Notes: generated from the sequence alone by a model not told the origin. DNA of 64,000 nucleotides from Numidum massiliense (GCF_001375555.1 NZ_CTDZ01000009.1:2349758-2413757); one strand, 5' to 3'. Counted from the stretch's first letter, positions 16,559-25,711 are shown. A program made the numbers and translations.

Positions 16559-17590
16559 TCACCCGATCCAAACTTGTGCGAGCATGATGCCGCCAAAGAC
16601 AGTCACTGTCGTCACGATGGCAAATACGAGCACAAATTTCGTCCGGAACACGCCTAACATCATGATCGTATTTTTCAAATCGAGCATCGGTCCGTAAATT
16701 AAAAAGGCGAGTAGTGCACTTGTTGGAAACACATGTTGGAACGAAGCAGCGACAAACGCATCCGCTTCGGAACATAGCGACAGTAGGTAGGCCAGTCCCA
16801 TCATGACGAGCGACGAACTCGCTGAACCTGAAGCGAGCGACGTCAACGTACTAGAAGCGACGTACGTTTGCACGATTGCCGCTAAAAAAGCGCCCATAAT
16901 CAAAAATTTACTGACGTAAAAAAACTCGTCAATCGCGTGTACTAACATGTGTTCCACGCGTTCACGCAACGGGGGGCGGGTAGGAGTAGTTATAACGGTC
17001 CCTAGTGACGGGTCACGTTTTAATTGCGAGCCTTTAAATAGGAGGCTGATGACGCACGCGATCGCAACTGCAACAAAGAAGCCGACGACAGCGCGCAACG
17101 TCGTCATGCGCCAATCGTGTCCGAAGGCCATGTACGTCGAAAAGACAACAATCGGGTTGATGAGCGGTCCAGTCAACAAAAAAGCAATGGCGGCGTAAAT
17201 CGGCACACCTTTCGCCACTAGGCGACGCGTGATCGGGACAATCCCGCATTCACACGCCGGAAACAGCGCGCCTAACAGGGCACTCATGCCGACCGCCAGT
17301 ATTTTGTTGTTTGGAATCAAGCGACGCATGTGATCTTCGGTGACGAACACTTGAATCCCTCCTGCAATCAGCACGCCGAGTAGTACAAACGGTAACGCCT
17401 CGATTAAAATACTGAGGAAGATCGTATTCAGTGTAAGGAATGACGAAGGTACGGTCACCCACTGACTCGTCCAAGTTGTCAGATCGGTAAAAACGAGAAA
17501 TGTTACGAATAACATGATCGCAATACCGACAATGTTAACAGTGGAAGACTGAATCCATTTGGCCGTTCTCACAGCTATTATCAACTCCAT
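16559..17590 (-). CDS. ycgR: YcgR/DUF318-family permease
   Basis: A 343-residue integral-membrane protein of the DUF318/ArsP-like permease family with about eight to ten membrane segments. Diagnostic motifs are LGALFPACECGIVPITRRL, with the conserved Cys pair, GPLINPIVV, and LCSEADAFVA in the second half; the two halves look like inverted repeats. Relatives move metalloids or are linked to metal supply. It lies upstream of ycgQ in the same direction, separated by repeats. The ATG at 17590 has no clear ribosome site; an in-frame GTG at 17572 lies 12 bases after GGAG and is a good alternative. The Zur-type palindrome at 17647-17665 suggests induction by zinc starvation. Confidence 0.82.
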   Translation of the reverse strand: MELIIAVRTAKWIQSSTVNIVGIAIMLFVTFLVFTDLTTWTSQWVTVPSSFLTLNTIFLSILIEALPFVLLGVLIAGGIQVFVTEDHMRRLIPNNKILAVGMSALLGALFPACECGIVPITRRLVAKGVPIYAAIAFLLTGPLINPIVVFSTYMAFGHDWRMTTLRAVVGFFVAVAIACVISLLFKGSQLKRDPSLGTVITTPTRPPLRERVEHMLVHAIDEFFYVSKFLIMGAFLAAIVQTYVASSTLTSLASGSASSSLVMMGLAYLLSLCSEADAFVAASFQHVFPTSALLAFLIYGPMLDLKNTIMMLGVFRTKFVLVFAIVTTVTVFGGIMLAQVWIG

Positions 17591-17646
17591 TTGATAACTT
17601 TACGTATGTAAAACCGACGTGTTTAAGCGGCAATCCATATGACGAT

Positions 17647-17665
17647 AAACGTAATTATTACGTTT
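17647..17665. promoter_or_regulatory. Zur box upstream of ycgR
   Basis: AAACGTAATTATTACGTTT is a perfect 9-1-9 inverted repeat. It agrees closely with the known Bacillus Zur operator, whose core is CGTAAT-N-ATTACG. It lies 57 bases before the ycgR start and could control ycgR-ycgQ; the rpsD promoter is more than 120 bases away on the other side. Confidence 0.8.
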
Positions 17666-17787
17666 TATTAGCCCATTTTACACGAACGTTTTCTCCAGCG
17701 CAACATTTTTTTGTGTTTTGTTTAAAGTTGCTTGCAAGCGTACCGTGCAGACGTAAGGCTAAAACACGCAGCAAAACGCGGCAATCG

Positions 17788-17816
17788 TTGACATGACTAC
17801 AGCAGTAAGATATAAT
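17788..17816 (+). promoter_or_regulatory. Consensus sigma-A promoter of rpsD
   Basis: TTGACA (17788-17793) and TATAAT (17811-17816), both perfect consensus, are separated by 17 bases. Transcription would start near 17823, leaving a leader of about 200 bases before rpsD. Confidence 0.92.
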
Positions 17817-17822
17817 TCGTTT

Positions 17823-18026
17823 GTGCAACACGGGTTGTACGAGTTGGATCGAGGATAGCAAACGTATGGTGATGTGATCACCCTCACTGATTAGGTTCGT
17901 TACCGCGGCATTTATGGGCGAGCCGCTTCACAGACCTGTGCTATCCAGGCTGTGTGAGAAATCAGGCACATCCCATCATTTGTTGCTCCTAATCAAACAA
18001 ATGATGTGAAGGAGATTGATGACCAA
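17823..18026 (+). promoter_or_regulatory. Structured rpsD leader, probable S4 autoregulatory site
   Basis: In B. subtilis, S4 represses its own translation by binding a structured rpsD leader. Here the leader holds several hairpins: GTGCAAC/GTTGTAC near 17822-17839, GCGGC/GCCGC near 17912-17933, and a perfect 11-base-pair stem CATCATTTGTT/AACAAATGATG (17974-17984, 17996-18006) just before the Shine-Dalgarno. The loop of the last contains GCTCCT, complementary to the AAGGAG ribosome site at about 18009-18014, so a pseudoknot or sequestering fold is possible. Confidence 0.65.
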
Positions 18027-18626
18027 ATGGCACGTTACACTGGACCAAAGTGGAAATTAAGCCGCCGTTTAGGCATTTCGTTAAGCGGCACGGGTAAAGA
18101 ACTGAAGCGGCCGTACCCGCCGGGACAACACGGCGCGAACCAACGCCGCAAAATGAGTGACTACGGCGTACAGCTACAAGAAAAACAAAAACTGCGCCAC
18201 ATGTACGGCATGAACGAAAAGCAATTCCGCAGCTTGTTTGACAAAGCGGGCAAAATGCAAGGGATTCACGGGGAAACCTTCATGATCCTGTTGGAATCGC
18301 GGTTGGATAACCTCGTCTATCGCCTCGGCTTAGGCCGTACGCGGGCACAAGCTCGGCAACTCGTCACGCACGGTCACATTACCGTTAACGGTAAAAAAGT
18401 TGACCGCCCGTCTTACCAAGTAAAACCTGGCGATACGATCAGCTTGAAAGAAAAAAGCCTCAACTTGAACATCGTCAAAGATGCGCTCGAGACGAGAAAC
18501 TTCTTGCCGGAATACTTGACGTTCGACGATAACACAAAAGTTGGCACGTACACGCGGTTACCGGAACGGGCCGAGCTTCCGTCGGAAATTGACGAAACAC
18601 TCATCGTTGAATTTTACTCCCGTTAA
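18027..18626 (+). CDS. rpsD: 30S ribosomal protein S4
   Basis: S4 is a primary 16S rRNA-binding protein that nucleates 30S assembly and, in many bacteria, also regulates its own synthesis. The 199-residue product begins [19 protein letters not shown], the usual Firmicutes S4 N terminus without the zinc-binding Cys motif, and contains the S4 RNA-binding domain (about 90-155: [20 protein letters not shown] and [14 protein letters not shown]). AAGGAG lies 12 bases before ATG 18027; an in-frame codon at 18006 would add residues not found in the family. As in other Bacillales, tyrS lies next to it in convergent orientation. Confidence 0.97.
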   Translation: MARYTGPKWKLSRRLGISLSGTGKELKRPYPPGQHGANQRRKMSDYGVQLQEKQKLRHMYGMNEKQFRSLFDKAGKMQGIHGETFMILLESRLDNLVYRLGLGRTRAQARQLVTHGHITVNGKKVDRPSYQVKPGDTISLKEKSLNLNIVKDALETRNFLPEYLTFDDNTKVGTYTRLPERAELPSEIDETLIVEFYSR

Positions 18627-18648
18627 TAGTGAAAAAACGGCAAAAACA

Positions 18649-18677
18649 AAGCACCCCTTCAGCGGGGTGCTTTTTTG
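18649..18677. terminator. Bidirectional terminator between rpsD and tyrS
   Basis: AAGCACCCC and GGGGTGCTT form a nine-base-pair stem (18649-18657 with 18664-18672) around a six-base loop, with TTTTTT after it on the plus strand and an A-rich flank on the other side. It serves both convergent genes. Confidence 0.9.
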
Positions 18678-20024
18678 TTACTTTTCTAATTTGACGCGGG
18701 CAAATTTGCGTTTGCCGACTTGGGCGACGAGTCCGTCTGTCACCGCGACATCGACGTCGGCCGCAGGCATTTTTTGCTCATTCAGTTTGACCGCCCCTTG
18801 TTGGATCATCCGCCGCGCCTCTCCGTTCGAGGCAACGAGCCCGAGATGGGTGAGCAGTTTCACGATCCACATTTTCCCATCATCTAAGTCCACTGCGCGC
18901 ACAGATACTTCCGCAATGTCTTCCGGGAGTGCCTGCTGCTGGAACACTGTCTTAAAGCGTTCTTCTGCCTCGGCGGCCGCTTCCTCTCCGTGGTACATGC
19001 GGACGAAGGTGTGCGCGAGTAACATTTTTGCATCGCGCGGGTGCATCGTGCCTTCCGTTAATTGCTGCTTTAACGTCTCGAACTGTTCCAGCGACAAGTC
19101 GGTTGCCAGTTCGAAGTACTTTAGCATCAACGCGTCAGGGACGGACATCGCTTTACCGTACATGTCGCCCGGCTCGTCGTCGATGCCGATGTAGTTACCG
19201 AGACTCTTGCTCATTTTCTTTTCCCCGTCTAGGCCTTCGAGGAGCGGTAGTGTCATTGCCACTTGCTCTTTTTTCCCGAATTCGCGCTGTAACTGCCGGC
19301 CCATAAGGACGTTGAACGTTTGGTCCGTCCCGCCTAGCTCGACATCACTTTCGAGCGCGACCGAGTCGTACCCTTGCATGAGCGGATAAAAAAATTCGTG
19401 CACGCCGATGGGGTGATTCGCTTTGTACCGCTTCTCAAAATCGTCGCGCTCCAACATGCGAGCGACGGTCATTTGCGACGCTAACGACAATACTTCGGAA
19501 AACGAAAGCTTGGCCAACCATTCACTGTTAAAGTGGATTTCCGTCAGTTTCGGATCCAAAATTTTAAACACTTGCTCCTGGTACGTCCGTGCATTAGCTA
19601 GCACTTGTTCTTCGGAGAGCGGTTTACGCGTTTCCGACCGCCCGCTCGGGTCGCCGATCCGTCCCGTAAAGTCGCCGATTAACAGTTGCACTTTGTGCCC
19701 CAGCTGTTGAAACTGCCGCAGCTTGTGGATGACGACCGTATGTCCGATATGAATGTCAGGTGCGGACGGGTCTATGCCTAATTTTACGTTAAGCGGTCGT
19801 TTCTCCTTGATCGATTCCCGCACTTTTTCCGCCAATGCGGCTTCCGGGACGACGTCCACGACACCGCGGCGCAAAATTTTTAGCTGCCGCGCAACTTCTC
19901 GTTCTAATTGTTCATTTACCTGATCGGTCTGTTCCTCGTTTACCTGATCTGTTTGTTCCTCATTTAATGGTTTGTGCTCTAATTTTTGCTGCTGTACACC
20001 TTTTTGTCCGTTTGCGTCTGTCAC
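18678..20024 (-). CDS. tyrS: Tyrosyl-tRNA synthetase
   Basis: Charges tRNA-Tyr in the cytoplasm. The class I catalytic core carries the HIGH signature as HIGH in [11 protein letters not shown] and the KMSKS loop as KKMSKS; the tyrosine-binding region has [21 protein letters not shown]-terminal S4-like RNA-binding domain follows (about 385-448). The sequence is of the TyrZ subtype. At 448 residues it exceeds the usual roughly 410-420: the first 35-40 residues are an extra hydrophilic Gln/Glu/Asn segment with a tandem octapeptide repeat (NEEQTDQV twice). GTG 20024 has AAAGGAG about ten bases upstream, so the extension appears to be translated, although an internal start cannot be excluded. Controlled by the upstream T-box. 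Confidence 0.95.
   Translation of the reverse strand: MTDANGQKGVQQQKLEHKPLNEEQTDQVNEEQTDQVNEQLEREVARQLKILRRGVVDVVPEAALAEKVRESIKEKRPLNVKLGIDPSAPDIHIGHTVVIHKLRQFQQLGHKVQLLIGDFTGRIGDPSGRSETRKPLSEEQVLANARTYQEQVFKILDPKLTEIHFNSEWLAKLSFSEVLSLASQMTVARMLERDDFEKRYKANHPIGVHEFFYPLMQGYDSVALESDVELGGTDQTFNVLMGRQLQREFGKKEQVAMTLPLLEGLDGEKKMSKSLGNYIGIDDEPGDMYGKAMSVPDALMLKYFELATDLSLEQFETLKQQLTEGTMHPRDAKMLLAHTFVRMYHGEEAAAEAEERFKTVFQQQALPEDIAEVSVRAVDLDDGKMWIVKLLTHLGLVASNGEARRMIQQGAVKLNEQKMPAADVDVAVTDGLVAQVGKRKFARVKLEK
19914..19961. repeat. 24-base tandem duplication in the tyrS N terminus
   Basis: Two adjacent 24-base units (19914-19937 and 19938-19961) differ at only a few positions and encode the octapeptide NEEQTDQV twice, followed by a partial third copy (NEQ). 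The unit length keeps the frame. Confidence 0.85.
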
Positions 20025-20094
20025 TTTCTTTAGATCTCCTTTCAGCTAGTTCAGCCTGTGTATCTCATACGGCTGTATACACATTTGTTTTGAC

Positions 20095-20345
20095 AAATAA
20101 AAAAACTGTTCCAGCAAGGGGCGGATGTTTCACATCCACGGTACCACCCTTGTGAAGAACAGTTGTCACTTCGCTTCGTTACGGTTAACGGCGTCACCCG
20201 GTGTCAAGCACAAGCTCCTAAGTTGTAATTCGTCTCCAGCGAATTCATCGGTTTGCACCAACCACCGACTCTCTGGCGAGACTTGCGCCTCTCGAAGGGT
20301 CGCTTGGACTACTAGCACTTATTCAACGCTATGGCGTATGGTTTT
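20095..20345 (-). ncRNA. T-box riboswitch, tyrosine
   Basis: The leader of tyrS has all main T-box landmarks on the minus strand. The antiterminator bulge sequence AAGGGTGGTACCGTG lies at 20137-20151. The Stem I distal element CCAGAGAGTCGGTGGTTGG lies around 20255-20275. A specifier loop GAATTACAACTT contains TAC (20225-20227), a tyrosine codon. The terminator is formed by AACTGTTC and GAACAGTT followed by seven T residues (about 20098-20105). Uncharged tRNA-Tyr should stabilise the antiterminator and turn on tyrS. Confidence 0.95.
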
Positions 20346-20358
20346 TTAGTTACCCTCA

Positions 20359-20388
20359 TATATACCATGCTGCTACGACCATTGTCAA
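20359..20388 (-). promoter_or_regulatory. Sigma-A promoter of the T-box/tyrS transcript
   Basis: On the minus strand a perfect TTGACA (20383-20388) is followed after 18 bases by TATATA (20359-20364). Transcription starting near 20352 would include the whole T-box. Confidence 0.8.
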
Positions 20389-20650
20389 TGCAATGCCACT
20401 CCAATTTGCTATACATCGCGCTCCAGACGCAACCTATTAGGACCGTTCTGCCCATTTTTACGCCATACAGATCCCGCCCGCATAATTGCCACAAAAAAAA
20501 ACGGCATAGCGCCTCGCTCTCTTCATATGAATATAAACGAAAAAGATCTCGCTTGCCGCAACTTTTTATGCACATTATACGTCTATATCAATGTAGGATC
20601 ATACCTCGCAGCGTGACCGGAAAAATTTGTATGGTAGACTTGCTTTACTA

Positions 20651-20659
20651 TGGTATAAT
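20651..20659 (+). promoter_or_regulatory. Extended -10 promoter of the penicillin-binding protein gene
   Basis: TGGTATAAT (20651-20659) combines a perfect -10 hexamer with the TG of an extended -10 element. No good -35 box is present at the usual distance, which fits an extended -10 promoter. It lies about 27 bases before the start codon. Confidence 0.6.
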
Positions 20660-20685
20660 GTTAGCTGAAATAAGGAGGGGCGAAT

Positions 20686-23600
20686 ATGGCAGAAACACCG
20701 GACAAAGCACCTGAAACACCGCATACGCCTAAACCGCGTTACCGGAAAAAGCCTTTATGGTTTCGTTTATGTAAATATTTCATGGTGTTCGTCTTAACAA
20801 TTGTTATAGTAGGGCTTTTGGCTGGTTTTATTGGCTTCGGGACGGTTGCCGGACTGGTCGCATCTCTCGTGAAAGACCAGCCCATTCCGAGTAAAGAAGA
20901 AATGGCTGCCGACATAATGGAATCGTGGCAAACGAGTTACATATACGATCGCAACGGAAAACCAATCGGCTCTGGGGAGCTCCGCACCGCGAACGATCGC
21001 GTACTCGTCGAACTTAAAAACGTATCGCCATACATTATTGACGCATTTATATCCACCGAAGACAAAGAGTTTTACGAACACGATGGCATTGTGCCACGCT
21101 CGCTCATGCGCGCTGCCGCCCAAGACCTCGCGGGAAGCGCGGTGTCGACCGGCGGAAGTACGATTACACAGCAACTCGTGAAACTCGCTGTTTTGAAAGA
21201 CACCGATCAAACATACTCGCGTAAAGCAAAAGAAATTTTCCTCGCCTTGCGACTAGACCGCCTGTTCGAGAAAGAGGACATTCTTAAATCGTATTTAAAC
21301 CAGATTTATTTCGGGCAAGGAGCGAGCAAGGAACATATGTACGGCATCGAAGCAGCCGCAAAAGGAATTTTTGGCGTCAGTGCGAAAGACGTCAACATTG
21401 CGCAAGCGGCTTACTTAGCCGGGATGCCGCAGCAGCCGAACGGTTACAACCCGTTTAAAGAAGATACGTTAAAAGAAGGCCTGAAGCGGCAACGAACCGT
21501 GCTCGACCGCATGCTCGCCAACGGCAAACTTACGGCAAAACAATACGAAGAAGCGAAAGCGTTCAATATTAAGAAGTCGCTTACGAAAGCTAAACCGTAC
21601 GTTTACGAGCAGTACCCTTACCTTTATGAGGCAATTCAACTGCGCGTAGCGGAGAAGCTGATGGAGCTGGACGGTTACAAGCTTAAAGAGCTGGAACCGG
21701 AGAAGTACAATGAGCTGCTGGAGCAATACAAAACGCGTGCTGCCGAAGGCGGGTACCGCGTGCATACGACGGTCGATCTGAAGCTGCACGACGCGATCAA
21801 TAAGTCTGTGGAAACGTACGAACACTACAAACCCGAAATGAAGGTATCTGTGCCAGGAATTAAAGGAAAACTATCGGCAAAAGAGCAAATCGGCTCTGTC
21901 GTCGTCGAGAATAAATCGGGTGCCATTCTCGCCTTCGTCGGCGGCCGGGACAAGAAAAACATTCAAAACCGCGCCCTCGACTCGCGCAAGCAACCCGGTT
22001 CGACGATGAAGCCGCTGCTTGCCTATGCACCGGCACTCGACGCTGGTGTGCTGCAGCCGGGCTCGGTCTTAGAAGACAACGCGAAAGCCGCTCAAGTAAC
22101 ATCGGGGTATAGGGTGAACAACTTCGATTACAGTTTTTCCGCAGGGGGACGCACGACAGTCCGGAGAGCTTTAGAGTGGTCGCTTAACATACCAGCTGTC
22201 GACGCGTTTTACCGCAAACTCGGGGTGGAGAACGGCTATAAGTTTCTGGCCAAGCTGAACATGCCCGTGCCACCAGAAGAACAAGTCATCTCCGGCGTAC
22301 TAGGTTCAAACGTCTTTACACCAGAGCAAATGGCTGGGGCGTACGCCACGTTCGGCAACAACGGCAAATTTCATAAGACGTTCCTCATCTCGCGCATCGA
22401 AAATGCGGAAGGAAAAGTGATTTACGAGCATACAGTTAAAGGGGAGCAAGTGATGTCTCCGTCGGCTTCTTATATGCTCACCGACATGTTGCGCGGTGTC
22501 GTACGCAAAGGTACAGCTTCTGGCACGGTCGGTCCAAACGTTAGTGGCTCTTTCGACGTCGCCGGGAAAACGGGGACAGCCGAATATGAAAAAGATGTGT
22601 ATTTCGTCGGTTACACGCCCGAAATCACGATTAGCGTCTGGGCTGGTTATGATTATGAGAAGTCAGATCCTTTCTTAAAACCTGACCAAAATTTAGCGAT
22701 GATTATGTGGACGCGGTTCTTCCACGCGATTCAAAAAACGCAGCCAAAATTGTCTCCACCCGGTTCGCGTTTTGTGCACCCGCGCGATCTCGTCAGTGTC
22801 GAGATTTGTAAAATTTCCGGTAAACGGGCCACCGCCGCTTGCCGCTCGCACAAAGCAACAATGACTGAACTGTTCCAGGTGGGGCAAGTGCCTAAGGAAG
22901 AATGTGACTACCACAATAAGAAGGAAAAGGGGCGCACCGTTAAATTCAAGGGCAGTACGTACATTGCCAACGACAAAACACCGGATGACATGGTCATTCG
23001 CGGCGACGTGAGCGATCCCGACATAAAAGAAGATCCGCGCACGAGTGAAGGTACGCCACGAGCGCCGCGCATAAGTGGAAGTGGCGGCTCGGTCAGCTGG
23101 GGACACACAGGGCAAGAGAGCGTCGTCGGCTACCGCGTATACCGTTCGACCGACGGACAAAAATTTTCCAAAGTGGCCAGCATCCGCCTCGATCAATCGA
23201 CCGGTTATTCTGGTGATGCTAATGCGAAATACCTCGTTAAAGCGGTCGACGTCGTGGGGATCGAATCGGCACCTTCTAACGTCGTCGGGAATATCTCACA
23301 AAAGCCACCTAAAGAAGAGAAGCCGGACAAGCCAGACAAGCCGGGAAAACCGGATAAGCCGAATAAACCCGCCAAACCGTCGGCACCTATTGGGCTGAGC
23401 GGCCAATTTACTGGCAACAGTGTCAACTTGCGGTGGCAACCATCGGGTAGCGGTAGCGTCAACCAATACCTTATCTTTATGAACGACGGCAGCGGCTTTA
23501 AGCAAATTGCCGCCGTCGGCGGTACGGGTTATACGCACGCCGGCAGCTTTACCGGAACACGCTCCTATTATGTCGTCGCAGCCAATGATACGGGGCGATC

Positions 23601-23811
23601 CGGGCAGTCGAATACGATCCAAGTGACGGGCAAGCAACAACAAGCACCGCCACCGCCAGACAAAGACAATAAAGACAAGAAGGACGGTGCACCGCCTAAA
23701 AAGGATAAGGACGGTGCATCCAGCGATAAAGATAAACAGGCTAGCAGTAACACTGCGTACTTGAATTTTCCGCGGGAATTGTTCCTGATCGCGTTACTGC
23801 TACAGCTTTAA
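20686..23811 (+). CDS. Class A penicillin-binding protein with two fibronectin type III-like domains
   Basis: A bifunctional peptidoglycan synthase of 1041 residues. After a basic cytoplasmic tail and one membrane anchor (about 30-57) comes the GT51 glycosyltransferase domain with catalytic Glu in STEDKEFYEHDG (Glu125) and STITQQLVKLA. The transpeptidase domain has the acyl-enzyme Ser in GSTMKPL (Ser439), SLN (499-501) and KTGTAE (628). A C-terminal extension holds two fibronectin III-like modules (about 785-860 and 900-985), separated by a Lys/Pro/Asp-rich linker, and ends in a charged Lys/Asp tail with a short hydrophobic end (LFLIALLLQL). It resembles PBP1a/1b-type enzymes of Bacillales. 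AAGGAGGGG precedes the ATG. The hydrophobic tail is odd and could be a late frame change. Confidence 0.95.
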   Translation: MAETPDKAPETPHTPKPRYRKKPLWFRLCKYFMVFVLTIVIVGLLAGFIGFGTVAGLVASLVKDQPIPSKEEMAADIMESWQTSYIYDRNGKPIGSGELRTANDRVLVELKNVSPYIIDAFISTEDKEFYEHDGIVPRSLMRAAAQDLAGSAVSTGGSTITQQLVKLAVLKDTDQTYSRKAKEIFLALRLDRLFEKEDILKSYLNQIYFGQGASKEHMYGIEAAAKGIFGVSAKDVNIAQAAYLAGMPQQPNGYNPFKEDTLKEGLKRQRTVLDRMLANGKLTAKQYEEAKAFNIKKSLTKAKPYVYEQYPYLYEAIQLRVAEKLMELDGYKLKELEPEKYNELLEQYKTRAAEGGYRVHTTVDLKLHDAINKSVETYEHYKPEMKVSVPGIKGKLSAKEQIGSVVVENKSGAILAFVGGRDKKNIQNRALDSRKQPGSTMKPLLAYAPALDAGVLQPGSVLEDNAKAAQVTSGYRVNNFDYSFSAGGRTTVRRALEWSLNIPAVDAFYRKLGVENGYKFLAKLNMPVPPEEQVISGVLGSNVFTPEQMAGAYATFGNNGKFHKTFLISRIENAEGKVIYEHTVKGEQVMSPSASYMLTDMLRGVVRKGTASGTVGPNVSGSFDVAGKTGTAEYEKDVYFVGYTPEITISVWAGYDYEKSDPFLKPDQNLAMIMWTRFFHAIQKTQPKLSPPGSRFVHPRDLVSVEICKISGKRATAACRSHKATMTELFQVGQVPKEECDYHNKKEKGRTVKFKGSTYIANDKTPDDMVIRGDVSDPDIKEDPRTSEGTPRAPRISGSGGSVSWGHTGQESVVGYRVYRSTDGQKFSKVASIRLDQSTGYSGDANAKYLVKAVDVVGIESAPSNVVGNISQKPPKEEKPDKPDKPGKPDKPNKPAKPSAPIGLSGQFTGNSVNLRWQPSGSGSVNQYLIFMNDGSGFKQIAAVGGTGYTHAGSFTGTRSYYVVAANDTGRSGQSNTIQVTGKQQQAPPPPDKDNKDKKDGAPPKKDKDGASSDKDKQASSNTAYLNFPRELFLIALLLQL

Positions 23812-23820
23812 GTCACATTA

Positions 23821-23860
23821 AAAGCCTTGCAATGGGGGATTTCCCTTGCAAGGCTTTTTT
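23821..23860. terminator. Bidirectional terminator between the PBP gene and acsA
   Basis: AAAGCCTTGCAA (23821-23832) pairs perfectly with TTGCAAGGCTTT (23846-23857), followed by a T run on the plus strand. It ends the PBP transcript and can also stop acsA transcription. Confidence 0.9.
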
Positions 23861-23968
23861 TACGGTGCATGCACGATATGCGAATAACGTTCTGCGCGAC
23901 AAACTAACGAGGGGCTAGCTAGGCCCGCTAATTTCCCCACACTAGTTACGTGACACTAGTTCTGTGGC

Positions 23969-25687
23969 CTAGTCTTCTAACGTGGACAAGTCGCCCGCCG
24001 GCAAATCCAGCTCCCACGCCTTCAGCACGCGGCGCATAATTTTCCCGCTGCGCGTCTTCGGCAGCTTGTCTTTAAACTCGATTTCACGCGGCGCAGCGTG
24101 AGCAGCCAAGCCTTTTTTCACGAACGTGCGGATTTCTTCCTTCAGTTCATCTGTCTGCTCGTAGTCGCTGCGCAAAGCGATAAACGCCTTAATGATTTCC
24201 CCACGTACCGGGTCAGGTTTCCCGATGACCCCGGCTTCGGCTACTGCCGGATGTTCGACGAGTTTACTTTCCACTTCGAAGGGCCCGACGCGCTCGCCAG
24301 ACGTAATAATGACATCGTCCACGCGGCCTTGGAACCAGAAATACCCGTCCTCGTCCATGTGTGCCGTATCACCGGAAATATACCAGCCATCCGCTTGGAA
24401 GTAACTTTTAAACTTTGGCTCGTTGTTCCAAACGGCGCGCATCATCGCTGGCCATCCCGCCTTAATCGCTAAGTTGCCCATCCTGTTCGGAGGGAGAACA
24501 TTGCCCGCGTCGTCGACAATCGCCGCTTCAATCCCGGGAAACGGCTTGCCCATCGAACCAGGCTTAATGTCCATACACGGATAGTTAGAAATAATGATTG
24601 CCCCCGTCTCCGTCATCCACCAGTTATCGTGAATGCGCTTCCCATAAGCTTTTTCACCCCAGCGGACGACTTCGGGGTTTAGCGGCTCCCCGACACTGAG
24701 AATGTGACGCACTGAGGAAAGGTCGTATTTTCGCACCACTTCTTCGCCCGCCCCCATTAACATACGGAAGGCGGTCGGCGCGCTGTACCAAACGGTGACG
24801 CGGTACTTCTCTAACGTCGCATACCAATCGTCGGGACTAAAACGGCCGCCGCGGACGACGCTCGTCACGCCATTCAACCACGGCCCCCAAATACCGTACG
24901 ACGTTCCCGTCACCCAGCCCGGGTCAGCCGTACACCAATAAACATCGTCTTCCTGAAAATCGAGAATCCACTTCGCCGTCTGGTACTGCTGGATCATCGC
25001 GTTGTGGACGTGGTACACGCCCTTCGGCTTCCCCGTCGAACCTGACGTATAGTGGAGAATCATCCCGTCTTCGCGATCGACCCATTCGATGTCTAACTCC
25101 TTGGAAGCGTTCTCCATCACGTCCGCATAACGGTAATACCCTTCCGGCAAGTCACCCTCCCCACCGACGAGAATGACGTGTTTGAGCGCTGGCAAATCGT
25201 CCGTCGGTACCCGGTCAAGTAGCTCTGGCGTCGTTACGATAGCGCACGCTTCACTATTTTCTAAACGGTCGCGGACAGCTCCTTCCATAAACGCTTCAAA
25301 AAGCGGGCCGGCGATTGCCCCTATTTTTACAATGCCCAATAAACTAAAATATAACTCCGGCGAACGGGGCATGAAAATAAAGACGCGATCTCCTTTCCCG
25401 ATCCCGATGTTGCGGAGCGCGTTGCCAAACTGGTTCGAGCGTTCCTTAAGATCGGTGAACGTATATTGTTCCTCGCGTTTGGCATCGCTAAAGTAAAGGG
25501 CGATTTTGTCGCGGCGCTCGCCTTCGGCGTGTCGGTCGATGGCCTCGTAGGCAATGTTCACCTTACCCGTCTCATACCAGGAAAATGCTTTTTCAACCTC
25601 TTTCCAATCAAAATTGCGGTAGGCTTCTTCGTAATTGGTCAAGTTATGCTTCTCCGGATCTACTGTACGGATGACTTCCGTTTGCAC
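23969..25687 (-). CDS. acsA: Acetyl-CoA synthetase
   Basis: Activates acetate to acetyl-CoA through an acetyl-AMP intermediate in the cytoplasm. The 572-residue ANL-superfamily enzyme has the P-loop-like YTSGSTGKPKGVYH, the A5/A7 motifs WWMTETGA and YISGDTAHMDEDGY, and the C-terminal SGKIMRR. The lysine of that last motif is residue 549 counted from the start chosen, the same position as the Lys acetylated by AcuA in B. subtilis AcsA. GTG 25687 is chosen because GGAGG lies seven bases upstream; an in-frame TTG at 25693 would overlap the ribosome site. It faces acuABC across about 230 bases, the same arrangement as in B. subtilis. Confidence 0.96.
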   Translation of the reverse strand: MQTEVIRTVDPEKHNLTNYEEAYRNFDWKEVEKAFSWYETGKVNIAYEAIDRHAEGERRDKIALYFSDAKREEQYTFTDLKERSNQFGNALRNIGIGKGDRVFIFMPRSPELYFSLLGIVKIGAIAGPLFEAFMEGAVRDRLENSEACAIVTTPELLDRVPTDDLPALKHVILVGGEGDLPEGYYRYADVMENASKELDIEWVDREDGMILHYTSGSTGKPKGVYHVHNAMIQQYQTAKWILDFQEDDVYWCTADPGWVTGTSYGIWGPWLNGVTSVVRGGRFSPDDWYATLEKYRVTVWYSAPTAFRMLMGAGEEVVRKYDLSSVRHILSVGEPLNPEVVRWGEKAYGKRIHDNWWMTETGAIIISNYPCMDIKPGSMGKPFPGIEAAIVDDAGNVLPPNRMGNLAIKAGWPAMMRAVWNNEPKFKSYFQADGWYISGDTAHMDEDGYFWFQGRVDDVIITSGERVGPFEVESKLVEHPAVAEAGVIGKPDPVRGEIIKAFIALRSDYEQTDELKEEIRTFVKKGLAAHAAPREIEFKDKLPKTRSGKIMRRVLKAWELDLPAGDLSTLED

Positions 25688-25711
25688 AAGCAAACCTCCT
25701 CTTAATAAATG

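Noticed and set aside
16381-16560. Possible CRISPR array
   Set aside because: Only two close copies, units directly abut without unique spacers, no cas genes in the window.
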